Assembly: GCF_000014585.1 (NCBI RefSeq)
Contig: NC_008319.1
Location: 372,001-436,000 of the forward strand
Direction: 5' to 3'
Length of the DNA: 64,000 nt
Source of the DNA: Synechococcus sp. CC9311
Lineage (GTDB): Bacteria; Cyanobacteriota; Cyanobacteriia; PCC-6307; Cyanobiaceae
Part shown: in pieces, positions 1-8,116 of the stretch
Position numbering within the stretch: position 1 is the first letter of the stretch
How the letters are laid out: every line of letters starts with the position of its first letter
Translations under genes and position numbers: made by a program
Notes under the pieces: model-generated
The model's input: only the letters and a program-made list of their open reading frames with translations
Database searches by the model: none
What the model was told of the DNA's origin: nothing

Positions 1-939
1 GACACGGCCCTGACCATCAAGGATGGACTGGTTGAAGTTGAAGCCGTTCAGGTTGAAGGCCATGGTTGACACGCCAAGGGCGGTGAACCAGATGCCGACA
101 ACAGGCCAGGCTGCAAGGAAGAAGTGAAGGCTACGGCTGTTGTTGAAGGAGGCGTATTGGAAGATCAGGCGACCGAAGTAGCCGTGAGCAGCCACGATGT
201 TGTACGTCTCTTCTTCTTGGCCGAACTTGTAGCCATAGTTCTGGGACTCGGTCTCGGTTGTTTCACGAACCAAGGAGGAGGTCACCAATGAACCGTGCAT
301 GGCGGAGAACAGTGAACCACCGAACACACCAGCAACTCCCAGCATGTGGAAGGGGTGCATCAAGATGTTGTGCTCAGCCTGGAACACCAACATGTAGTTG
401 AAGGTTCCAGAGATGCCCAAAGGCATGGCGTCAGAGAACGAACCCTGACCGAAGGGGTAAACCAGGAACACTGCAGATGCAGCAGCAACAGGTGCGCTGT
501 ATGCAACACAGATCCAAGGGCGCATGCCCAAGCGGTAGGAAAGTTCCCACTCACGTCCCATATAGGCGTAGATGCCGATCAGGAAGTGGAACACAACCAG
601 TTGGAAAGGACCGCCGTTGTAGAGCCACTCGTCGAGTGAGGCAGCTTCCCAGATTGGGTAGAAGTGCAAGCCGATGGCGTTGCTGGAAGGAACAACAGCA
701 CCAGAAATGATGTTGTTGCCATACATCAGTGAACCTGCAACAGGCTCGCGGATGCCGTCGATATCAACCGGAGGTGCGGCGATGAAAGCGACGATGAAGC
801 AGGTGGTAGCGGCAAGCAGTGTGGGGATCATCAACACACCGAACCAACCGACATACAGACGGTTGTTCGTGGAGGTGACCCAATCACAGAACTGCTGCCA
901 ACCGTTAGCGCCGGAGCGCTGCTGGATGGTGGTAGTCAT
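1..939 (-). CDS. psbA: Photosystem II D1 protein, C-terminus outside window
   Basis: D1 is the reaction-centre subunit of photosystem II; with D2 it binds P680, pheophytin, QB and most of the Mn4CaO5 cluster in the thylakoid membrane. Translation from the ATG at 939 gives [14 protein letters not shown] and then the D1 helices without interruption. 313 codons are in the window, so about 45 C-terminal residues, including the processed tail, are missing. TyrZ (Y161) and the EH pair at 189-190 (FQAEHN) are present. Residue 130 is Glu ([11 protein letters not shown]), which in cyanobacteria marks the high-light D1:2 form; Gln130 marks D1:1. It is transcribed away from a radical SAM gene at 1103. 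No Shine-Dalgarno precedes the ATG; the leader just upstream is pyrimidine-rich. Confidence 0.98.
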   Translation of the reverse strand, partial: MTTTIQQRSGANGWQQFCDWVTSTNNRLYVGWFGVLMIPTLLAATTCFIVAFIAAPPVDIDGIREPVAGSLMYGNNIISGAVVPSSNAIGLHFYPIWEAASLDEWLYNGGPFQLVVFHFLIGIYAYMGREWELSYRLGMRPWICVAYSAPVAAASAVFLVYPFGQGSFSDAMPLGISGTFNYMLVFQAEHNILMHPFHMLGVAGVFGGSLFSAMHGSLVTSSLVRETTETESQNYGYKFGQEEETYNIVAAHGYFGRLIFQYASFNNSRSLHFFLAAWPVVGIWFTALGVSTMAFNLNGFNFNQSILDGQGRV

Positions 940-955
940 GAGAACGGAAAAGAAG

Positions 956-970
956 GTCTCACAAGGAGAC
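956..970 (-). other. Small hairpin in psbA 5' leader
   Basis: In the psbA transcript the sequence reads GTCTC-CTTGT-GAGAC, a perfect 5-bp stem with a 5-nt loop, whose base lies 16 nt before the ATG. A second stem, GGCAGG/CCTGCC with a 4-nt loop, lies at 982-997. The same GTCTC-N5-GAGAC stem occurs just before rpsJ. The structures are read directly from the sequence; a role in stability or translation is inference. Confidence 0.5.
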
Positions 971-1003
971 GGTTACGGAAGGGCAGGATGCCCTGCCGAT
1001 TGA

Positions 1004-1031
1004 ATTGTAAAGCAACTTTGCGGTTTGTAAC
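1004..1031 (-). promoter_or_regulatory. Probable psbA promoter with HLR1-like half-sites
   Basis: On the minus strand TTACAA (1025-1030) and TACAAT (1004-1009) are separated by 15 bp and fit a -35/-10 pair. Embedded in them are GTTACAAA (1024-1031) and TTTACAAT (1004-1011). Both match the half-site of the cyanobacterial HLR1 element, (G/T)TTACA(A/T)(A/T), bound by the response regulator RpaB. The half-sites are in direct orientation, 20 bp start to start, rather than the usual 10 bp. The match is visible; binding is inference. The region also lies between psbA and the divergent gene at 1103. Confidence 0.5.
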
Positions 1032-1102
1032 CGCTCGTTCATGAAGCAATCCTGAAGTCCGCGGCCGGGCGTTGCAGCGGATGCAGTTGTTAGCGTCCGC
1101 AG

Positions 1103-2707
1103 ATGAGCAATGCAGTGTCGATAAAGGGTTCAAGGGCAGCAGGCGAAAGGGTCCTGTTTGTGCGTTTGCCATGCAATCCGATCTTTCCGATCGGCCCGAT
1201 TTATCTGGCTGATCACTTGCACAAGTGTTTCCCGGACTTGCCCCAGCGCATTCTTGATTTGGCCGCACTTCCTGTCTTGGATGTTGAGGGCGTTTTGCTC
1301 AATGTGGTGGATCAGTTTCGGCCCACGCTGCTGGTGTTCTCCTGGAGAGACATTCAGATTTATGCCCCTGTGGATGGCCGGGGTGGAAACCCACTTCAAA
1401 ACTCATTTGAAGTGTTCTACGCACGCAACCCTCTGAAGCGTGTCAAAGGGGCCTTGGGTGGATTGCGCCTAATGACCAGTCATTACGGAGAGCTGCATCG
1501 CAATCAGAAATTGGTGCGCCATGGTTTGAAAAGGGCGCGTCGCCATAGTCCCGAGGCCCGTGCTGTCCTCGGAGGAGGCGCAGTCAGCGTTTTCTATGAA
1601 CAGCTGGGCCGATCCTTGCCCAAGGGCACGATCATCTCAATTGGCGAGGGTGAGCCCCTTCTCGAAAAGCTTCTGGCCCAGCAACCGCTAGATGGAGAGC
1701 GATGCTTCGTTGTGGGAGAGGCTCCTCGCCCTGGTTTGATCCACGAGCAACCCGAGAGCAGGCCAAAGACAGCGTGTGATTACAACTACATCTCTTCAAT
1801 CTGGCCACAGCTGGATTGGTACTTGGAAGGTGGTGACTTTTACGTAGGCGTTCAGACCAAACGAGGTTGCCCTCATAACTGTTGTTATTGCGTCTACACC
1901 GTTGTGGAAGGCAAGCAAGTTCGGGTCAATCCTGTGCAGGAAGTTGTCGCTGAGATGCGGCAGCTTTATGACCGGGGAGTGCGTGGTTTTTGGTTCACAG
2001 ATGCTCAGTTCATCCCCGCTCGCAAATACATCGAGGATGCAAAAGAGCTGTTGCGTGCGATCAAGGCTGAAGGCCTAACTGGGATTCGATGGGCGGCCTA
2101 CATCCGAGCCGACAACTTGGACCCTGAGTTGGCTCAGTTGATGGTTGAGACGGGCATGAGTTATTTCGAAATTGGGATTACGTCAGGTTCCCAGGAGCTC
2201 GTGCGCAAAATGCGTATGGGGTACAACCTGCGCACTGTGTTGGACAGTTGCAGGATGCTGGCCGAGGCTGGCTTCCATGATCACGTCTCGGTGAACTACT
2301 CCTTCAACGTGATTGATGAAAGGCCGGAAACGATTCGGCAAACCGTGGCGTATCACCGTGAACTTGAAGCGATTTTCGGTGAAGACCGGGTCGAGCCCGC
2401 TATTTTTTTTATTGGCTTGCAACCCCACACGCATCTCGAGCAATACGGCTTCGATCAAGGCCTGATTAAGCCTGGGTACAACCCGATGAGCATGATGCCT
2501 TGGACGGCACGCAAACTCCTCTGGAATCCTGAGCCGATGGGCAGCACCTTCGGTCGGGTTTGCCTTGAAGCGTTTGATCGCGATCCTGGACGTTTTGGCA
2601 AAACGGTGATGGAACTTCTTGAGAGGGACTACGGAGTTGCGCCCCTCGACCAAGCTCTTCGTGCCCCTGTTCAGGGACGCGCCGCTTTAGCCAAGGCAGT
2701 CAGCTGA
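1103..2707 (+). CDS. Radical SAM protein divergent from psbA (PSII high-light acclimation family)
   Basis: 534-residue radical SAM protein. The N-terminal ~210 residues have the alternating pattern of a B12-binding-type Rossmann fold (VLFVRLPCNPIFPIGPIYLADHL), but no DxHxxG base-off cobalamin signature is visible. The [4Fe-4S]/SAM motif CPHNCCYC puts ligands at C256, C260 and C263, followed by a typical half-barrel (FWFTDAQF, YFEIGITSG, VNYSFNVIDERPET). Database products for this cyanobacterial family carry a name linking it to photosystem II high-light acclimation; I recall this without a search, and no substrate is known to me. It is divergent from psbA across 163 bp, so shared light regulation is plausible. 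Its last 37 bp overlap the convergent gene ending at 2671. No strong ribosome binding site precedes the ATG. Confidence 0.8.
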   Translation: MSNAVSIKGSRAAGERVLFVRLPCNPIFPIGPIYLADHLHKCFPDLPQRILDLAALPVLDVEGVLLNVVDQFRPTLLVFSWRDIQIYAPVDGRGGNPLQNSFEVFYARNPLKRVKGALGGLRLMTSHYGELHRNQKLVRHGLKRARRHSPEARAVLGGGAVSVFYEQLGRSLPKGTIISIGEGEPLLEKLLAQQPLDGERCFVVGEAPRPGLIHEQPESRPKTACDYNYISSIWPQLDWYLEGGDFYVGVQTKRGCPHNCCYCVYTVVEGKQVRVNPVQEVVAEMRQLYDRGVRGFWFTDAQFIPARKYIEDAKELLRAIKAEGLTGIRWAAYIRADNLDPELAQLMVETGMSYFEIGITSGSQELVRKMRMGYNLRTVLDSCRMLAEAGFHDHVSVNYSFNVIDERPETIRQTVAYHRELEAIFGEDRVEPAIFFIGLQPHTHLEQYGFDQGLIKPGYNPMSMMPWTARKLLWNPEPMGSTFGRVCLEAFDRDPGRFGKTVMELLERDYGVAPLDQALRAPVQGRAALAKAVS

Positions 2708-3576
2708 AAGCTGAGTAAAGCCGCGAAGCAGGCTATCCCCACCATGCCTCCTAGGGGATTGTCTCCAGGGCCTGTTAGCCAAAACGGAGATTCAGGAGAC
2801 CACTGAATTAAGCCGGACTGAAGCGCAAACCAGCCGCCAACCAATCCGCCATGCAGCCCGATACATCCCCAAAGTGAGCCACCGTCGAGTTGCCGACGCG
2901 TCGCAAGGGCCATCCCTAGTAGGAATAAACCGATTAATAGGCTCAGCATCGGCCAAAATCCCAAATTGAATCGGGTGTGCACCAGGCTGAAAATCACCGC
3001 TTGTGCGGGAACAGCTCGCTTCGCACCAATGAGCAGATTGAGCTCTCCCAAAAGCCAGCCTCTGAATAGCAGCTCTTCGATCAGGCCAACGCCAAAGCAA
3101 AGCAGTAGGGCGTTGATCAGCTTGGCAGCACTGAAATCTCCCAGCCATTGCCCCCATTGACCTCCCAAGCTGATCAAACAGATGATCAGTAACAGTGAGG
3201 CGGCCCATCCCAGGCCGTTCAGAAGAGAGCGGCGACTGCTCGGCCCACGCGCTGCCGCCTTCAGTCCAAGTTGTCTCCATGGGTGACGCGTTTCCCAGCG
3301 GGTCCGCGTCCAGCTCGGCAGGATCAGCAGAAACAACAACACACTGATGCCTGTGCCGATCAGGTCTTGAGAAGGGATCGACCGTCCTGGGACCAGAAGG
3401 CTGATGGGTTGCAACAGCAACCAACCCAGTGCGTAAAGGGCAGGAATGAGAGTAATGGTGGGGATCCACCGTGGTTTCAGCGTGAACCAGGATGTCCTCA
3501 ACGCTGTTAAAGAGATTGTTCTCAGCTTTCTGGTTCGATGGTGCTGGTCAGGCCCTTGTTCTTCAGGGTTTCGCAA
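2671..3576 (-). CDS. CPBP family intramembrane metalloprotease
   Basis: Hydrophobic 301-residue protein with about eight membrane segments and the CPBP (CaaX protease/bacteriocin-processing, Abi) motifs: EELLFR at 167-172, H200 in VHTRFN, and another His near 243 (IGLHGG). These residues form the metal/glutamate site of Rce1-type intramembrane proteases. Cyanobacterial substrates are mostly unknown. The ATG at 3576 lies inside clpS and would give a 55-bp same-strand overlap; a TTG at 3501 would start a 276-residue protein just after the clpS stop and may be the true start. Its 3' end overlaps the radical SAM gene by 37 bp. It probably shares a transcript with clpS. Confidence 0.8.
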   Translation of the reverse strand: MRNPEEQGPDQHHRTRKLRTISLTALRTSWFTLKPRWIPTITLIPALYALGWLLLQPISLLVPGRSIPSQDLIGTGISVLLFLLILPSWTRTRWETRHPWRQLGLKAAARGPSSRRSLLNGLGWAASLLLIICLISLGGQWGQWLGDFSAAKLINALLLCFGVGLIEELLFRGWLLGELNLLIGAKRAVPAQAVIFSLVHTRFNLGFWPMLSLLIGLFLLGMALATRRQLDGGSLWGCIGLHGGLVGGWFALQSGLIQWSPESPFWLTGPGDNPLGGMVGIACFAALLSFQLTALAKAARP

Positions 3577-3839
3577 TAGAACTCAGCGGGTTCAATGTCG
3601 CAAACGATCACGAGACCGATTCCGGTGTTGTGGGTTTCCAGCATCACGGCCATTGCATCCTGCTCACTGAGCTGGGGAACCACCTGCTGAAGGGTGACAA
3701 CGACGTACTCCATGCTGTTGACAGGGTCGTTGTGAAGCAAAACCTTGTAGCGGGGCGATGTCTTACGCACCCGCTCGGTTTGCTTGTCAAGAACCGCAGC
3801 CCCACCGGGGCTACGGCTGGGTGTGTCCACCATTGCCAC
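3522..3839 (-). CDS. clpS: ATP-dependent Clp protease adaptor ClpS
   Basis: ClpS delivers N-degron substrates, those with bulky N-terminal residues, to a ClpAP-type protease (ClpC in cyanobacteria). The 105-residue protein has the flexible N-terminus and then the conserved core KVLLHNDPVNSMEYVV, the QDAMAVMLETHNTG helix with the conserved His, and a final strand. Asn and Asp of HNDP line the degron pocket. A second ATG two codons downstream (3833) is an alternative start. It lies between dapL and the CPBP protease, all on the minus strand. Marine cyanobacteria can carry more than one ClpS; this is the canonical form. Confidence 0.93.
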   Translation of the reverse strand: MAMVDTPSRSPGGAAVLDKQTERVRKTSPRYKVLLHNDPVNSMEYVVVTLQQVVPQLSEQDAMAVMLETHNTGIGLVIVCDIEPAEFYCETLKNKGLTSTIEPES

Positions 3840-3874
3840 TGATTCCCATTACCTCCAATCTAGGAGTGATGAGG

Positions 3875-5101
3875 TCAAAGGTTGCGAATGCGGGCCATGG
3901 CTTCGTCCACATTGCTACGGCTGTTGAAAGCGGATAGGCGGAAATAGCCTTCTCCTGCAGCGCCGAAGCCACTACCTGGAGTTCCCACCACATTGGCCTT
4001 CTGAAGGAGGTGATCGAAGAAGCTCCAGGAGTCCATTCCTGAAGGTGTTTTCAGCCACACATAGGGGGCGTGCTGACCTCCATGAACTTCAATGCCTGCA
4101 GCACTGAGCTCGCGACGGATGATGGCAGCATTTTCCATATAGAAGCTCACGAGCGCTTTCACCTCCTGTTTTCCTGCGTCGGAGTACACCGCTTCTGCGC
4201 CCCGCTGAATGATGTAGCTCACGCCGTTGAACTTGGTGCTTTGCCGACGGTTCCACAGCCCCCACAGCTCAACCTCAGAACCATCGTCGGCTTTCCCCTT
4301 GAGCCCTTTGGGAACAACGGTTAAGGCGCAACGGGTGCCTGTGAATCCGGCATTTTTGGAGAAGGAGCGGAATTCGATCGCGCAGTCTCGAGCGCCCTCG
4401 ATCTCATAAATGGAATGGGGCAGCTCTGGATCTTGAATGAACGCTTCGTATGCGGCATCAAACAGGATCAAGGCCTTGTTGGCCCGGGCATAGTCCACCC
4501 ACTTCTTGAGTTGCGCCTTCGTTGCGACAGCGCCGGTGGGGTTGTTGGGATAACAGAGATAGATCAGGTCAACAGGTTCACTCGGAATCTGCGCTGCAAA
4601 ACCGTTGTCGGCGCTGATCGGCAGGTAGGTGAGGCCGCCATAGCGACCGTCGTCACCAGACTCGCCTGTTCGGCCTGCCATCACATTGCTGTCGACATAG
4701 ACCGGATACACCGGATCGGTGACTGCAATGCGATTGCCACTCCCAAGGATGTCGAGAATATTGCTGCTATCGCATTTGGAGCCATCAGATACAAAGATCT
4801 CCTCTGCGCTGATCTCACAGCCCCTGGCCTGAAAGTCATCGCGGGCAATCGCTTCGCGAAGCCAGGCATAGCCCTGCTCCGGTCCGTAGCCGTGGAATCC
4901 TTCCGCCGTACCCATCTCGTCGATGGCTGATTTCATGGCATCACGGCAGGCCTGCGGTAGCGGCTCTGTGACATCTCCGATGCCGAGACGAATCAGCTGG
5001 GCCTCGGGGTTGGCGCTACTAAAGGCTTTCACCCTGCGGCCAATCTCCGGGAACAGATAACCCGCTTTGAGTTTCAGGTAATTGCCGTTGACCTTGACCA
5101 C
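3875..5101 (-). CDS. dapL: LL-diaminopimelate aminotransferase
   Basis: DapL transfers an amino group from glutamate to tetrahydrodipicolinate, giving LL-diaminopimelate in one step of lysine and peptidoglycan synthesis. This is the cyanobacteria/plant variant that bypasses DapD/DapC/DapE. I place the start at the GTG at 5101, giving [19 protein letters not shown] and 408 residues, the usual family length; an upstream in-frame extension to 5209 has no family similarity. Fold-type I PLP motifs are visible: PNNPTG (185-190), D215 with Y218 (LFDAAYEAF), and the Schiff-base lysine K249 in [12 protein letters not shown]. It is divergent from the radical SAM gene at 5159. Confidence 0.95.
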   Translation of the reverse strand: MVKVNGNYLKLKAGYLFPEIGRRVKAFSSANPEAQLIRLGIGDVTEPLPQACRDAMKSAIDEMGTAEGFHGYGPEQGYAWLREAIARDDFQARGCEISAEEIFVSDGSKCDSSNILDILGSGNRIAVTDPVYPVYVDSNVMAGRTGESGDDGRYGGLTYLPISADNGFAAQIPSEPVDLIYLCYPNNPTGAVATKAQLKKWVDYARANKALILFDAAYEAFIQDPELPHSIYEIEGARDCAIEFRSFSKNAGFTGTRCALTVVPKGLKGKADDGSEVELWGLWNRRQSTKFNGVSYIIQRGAEAVYSDAGKQEVKALVSFYMENAAIIRRELSAAGIEVHGGQHAPYVWLKTPSGMDSWSFFDHLLQKANVVGTPGSGFGAAGEGYFRLSAFNSRSNVDEAMARIRNL

Positions 5102-5158
5102 GAATGACTGGGGTTGCTGCGGGCATCCTGCTACATACGATGAAAGAAGCAGGCCCTG

Positions 5159-7855
5159 GTGGTCGTGATTGTCGCCCCGTCCCACACGAAGCAGGATCCA
5201 GATCCCCACGCTGTCGTGGCGTTTGATCAGCTTGTGGATGCCTCAATTAACCGCCCCGCCCGCTACATGGGGTATGAGTTGGGGGTGGAGCCTCGGGATT
5301 GGGAAACGGCGCGGGTGCGCTGGGCTCTGACCTATCCCGAGATTTATGAGGTGGGCTCCAGCAACCTCGGTCACATCATTCTCTATTCCATACTCAACGC
5401 CGTTCCTGGTCAGCTGTGTGATCGTGCCTATCTCCCGGCGGCTGATCTCTCCGAGAGGCTGAAAGAGCGGAATCAAGCCTTGTTTGCCGTGGAGAGCAGG
5501 AGGCCGCTCCCAGCCTTCGACATCCTTGGCTTCAGCCTCAGCTACGAGCTGGGTGCGACCAATATTCTCGCCATGTTGGATTTGGCGAAGGTGCCGCTTT
5601 ATGCGGCACAGAGAGGCGACTTGCCCCTCTCTCATCCTGAGTCTCCGCCTCTGATTTTTGCTGGCGGTCCCACAGCCACCAGCAACCCTGAGCCATACGC
5701 AGCTTTTTTCGATTTCATTGCCTTAGGCGATGGGGAGGAGCTCCTCCCTGAGATTGGACTGGTGGTGTCAGAAGCCAAAGCTGCGGGCTTGTCCCGAACG
5801 GACTTGCTCCGTGATTTGGCTGCTGTTCCAGGGGTTTATGTGCCGTCTCTCTATGAACCCGATCAGCAAGGGATCACGGTGGAGCCGCTTGAGCCTGGCC
5901 TTCCGGTCCGTCTATTAAGGCGTGTTGCCACTCCGATGCCCCATTACGCGACGGGACTCGTTCCCCATGTGGAGACAGTGCATGACCGATTGACGGTGGA
6001 AATTCGTCGTGGCTGCACTCGAGGCTGTCGCTTTTGCCAACCGGGAATGCTCACAAGGCCAGCGAGGGACGTGGAGCCTGAGGCCGTGATTGAGGCGATT
6101 GAAACGGGAATGCAGCGAACGGGTTACAGCGACTTCTCTTTGTTGTCGTTGAGCTGCAGCGATTACCTGGCGTTACCCGCTGTGGGGGTAGAGCTTCGTA
6201 ATCGTCTCGCCGATCGCAATGTCACGCTTCAGTTACCCAGTCAGCGAGTGGACCGGTTCGATGACGACATCGCTCACATCCTTGGAGGCTCCCGCCAGGC
6301 GGGCTTGACGTTTGCCCCGGAAGCCGGCACCCAACGGCTGAGAGACATCGTGAATAAGGGCCTTACGGATGCGGACCTCGTGGATGGAATCCGCACGGCA
6401 ATGCAGAACGGCTTCCGCAAGGTGAAGCTCTATTTCATGATCGGGCTGCCGGGTGAGACCGATGCCGATGTGCTCGGAATTGTCGAGACCTGTCGGATGT
6501 TGCTCGATCGCTGCCGCGATTTGGGTCGCCTCAATCTCAACATCACCATCAGTAATTTCACCCCGAAGCCGCATACGCCGTTTCAGTGGCACAGCGTTTC
6601 GACGGCGGAGTTTTTAAGGCGTCAGCAATTGCTGAGGGAAGCCGGGAAGCGCCTTCGCGGTGTGCGTTTCAACTTCACGGATGTGAGGCTGTCCGCCATG
6701 GAGGACTTCGTTGGTCGCGGAGATAGAAGCTTGGCGCCTGTCATCGAAGCAGCATGGCGTGCGGGTGCCGGTATGGATGCATGGTTTGAGGCCCTAGATC
6801 GGACGTATGAGGCTTGGACGGGCGCCATTGCAGCAGCAGGCCTTGAGGGCCGCTACCGAGCCCTTGAACTAGGCGGCTGGGGACGTGCGAATGCGCTCAG
6901 CGAGGAGGGGTTGGATGCGTTTTGTGCTCAGCCATTGCCTTGGGATCACATCGATACCGGGATTGATAAGCGCTGGTTGGCAGAAGACCTCAAGCGAGCT
7001 CTTGAAGCGGCTGTTGTTCCGGATTGTTCCTTCGAAGGATGCAGCAGTTGTGGGGTCTGCGGCCCTGATCTAGGACACAACGTGGTGATTCCTCCACCGG
7101 AGATCCCTGTTCAGAAGCCCAGGCAGGCTCCACCGAGCGATCGGGTCTGCCGGATCAGGTTTCGTTTCAGCAAAACGGGAGCGATGGCCCTGCTAAGCCA
7201 TCTCGATTTGGTGCGCTTGTTTGAGCGTGCGCTTCGACGTGCTGAATTGCCGATGAGTTTCACCGGTGGCTTTCACCCCCTTCCCCGACTTCAGCTCGCT
7301 TTGGCTTTGCCGCTTGGAGTGCAAGGGGAGGGGGAATGGATGGATTTGGAATTCATTGAACAGGTTGAGGCGCTGCAGGTTTTGAAGCGCTGGCAAAAAA
7401 CACTCCCCCCAGGCCTTGTGTTGTTGGAGGCCTATGAAGTGCCCGTATCTGGCCAGAGCCTCTCGCAGCAACTGGAATCAGCTCGATGGAGCTTTGAGCT
7501 GACATCTCAAGCGGGTGACCCTTCGATTTCGTTGGAGCAGTGGCAGCAGGTGGTGGATGCGTTGTTGTCGCGCGACTCGCTGGTTTGGGATGACACCGAT
7601 AAGAAAGGACGTCCCCGTCAGCGCGATTGCAAGCCTGTTTTAGAGATGCTTGAGATCGTGTCTCCGGTTGATGATGGAGCGTCGTTGAATCGAGAACCGG
7701 TGGATGGGGTGAGGCTTGAGCTCCTCGCTCACATCGACCACCAGGGGAGAAGCCTCAAGCCTGCTCAGCTACAGCATTGGTTGTCTGAAGCCTTGGCCCA
7801 GTCTTTGCATCTAAAGAATGTTCGTCGCCTCGAACTACGGCTTGTGCGGTGCTAA
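5159..7855 (+). CDS. B12-binding-type radical SAM protein fused to DUF2344
   Basis: Large 898-residue protein of the TIGR03960-type radical SAM family (N-terminal ~600 residues) joined to a TIGR03936/DUF2344 domain (from about residue 660: [20 protein letters not shown]). The radical SAM motif CTRGCRFC gives C286, C290 and C293. A further Cys cluster ([12 protein letters not shown], near residue 625) sits at the domain junction and could bind a second metal. In many bacteria these two domains are separate genes next to rng/rne, and here the fusion directly precedes rne; an RNA-related role is inference. The start is a GTG at 5159, with a second GTG at 5165 possible; no ATG is in frame nearby. 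Confidence 0.88.
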   Translation: MVVIVAPSHTKQDPDPHAVVAFDQLVDASINRPARYMGYELGVEPRDWETARVRWALTYPEIYEVGSSNLGHIILYSILNAVPGQLCDRAYLPAADLSERLKERNQALFAVESRRPLPAFDILGFSLSYELGATNILAMLDLAKVPLYAAQRGDLPLSHPESPPLIFAGGPTATSNPEPYAAFFDFIALGDGEELLPEIGLVVSEAKAAGLSRTDLLRDLAAVPGVYVPSLYEPDQQGITVEPLEPGLPVRLLRRVATPMPHYATGLVPHVETVHDRLTVEIRRGCTRGCRFCQPGMLTRPARDVEPEAVIEAIETGMQRTGYSDFSLLSLSCSDYLALPAVGVELRNRLADRNVTLQLPSQRVDRFDDDIAHILGGSRQAGLTFAPEAGTQRLRDIVNKGLTDADLVDGIRTAMQNGFRKVKLYFMIGLPGETDADVLGIVETCRMLLDRCRDLGRLNLNITISNFTPKPHTPFQWHSVSTAEFLRRQQLLREAGKRLRGVRFNFTDVRLSAMEDFVGRGDRSLAPVIEAAWRAGAGMDAWFEALDRTYEAWTGAIAAAGLEGRYRALELGGWGRANALSEEGLDAFCAQPLPWDHIDTGIDKRWLAEDLKRALEAAVVPDCSFEGCSSCGVCGPDLGHNVVIPPPEIPVQKPRQAPPSDRVCRIRFRFSKTGAMALLSHLDLVRLFERALRRAELPMSFTGGFHPLPRLQLALALPLGVQGEGEWMDLEFIEQVEALQVLKRWQKTLPPGLVLLEAYEVPVSGQSLSQQLESARWSFELTSQAGDPSISLEQWQQVVDALLSRDSLVWDDTDKKGRPRQRDCKPVLEMLEIVSPVDDGASLNREPVDGVRLELLAHIDHQGRSLKPAQLQHWLSEALAQSLHLKNVRRLELRLVRC

Positions 7856-8116
7856 ATTGAATACAAGACGTCAAGCCACGGGCCTGCGCCACGGTTTCGT
7901 CCCGACCTTCTTGCTCCCACATCCTGCGGAATAAGAGGCCAGAGCCTCCTGTTTCATACAACGCCTAGGCGTTGCAGTCGAGCTCCAAATCAGAGGAGTA
8001 ATTCGCTCCGAATACTTAGACCGAATCGGTCACTTGAATTCATTCCAACCCCGTGCGACATGCCGGCTGGCTGTTGATCGGGCTCCAATCCTGACGGGCG
8101 TCGTCAGTCATTGTTT
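7856..8116 (+). promoter_or_regulatory. Gene-free leader of rne
   Basis: 261 bp without a convincing gene. It contains a perfect 16-bp palindrome, CAACGCCTAGGCGTTG, at 7959-7974 and a small stem GAGGC/GCCTC at 7935-7948. A long leader before RNase E is common, because many RNase E mRNAs are autoregulated by cleavage of their own 5' UTR. Autoregulation here is inference. No clear -10/-35 pair stands out. Confidence 0.45.

Noticed and set aside
2183-3469. Long open frames antisense to the radical SAM gene (2183-2653) and in another frame of the CPBP gene (2792-3469)
   Set aside because: They lie wholly within genes with clear family signatures and show no recognisable motif of their own.
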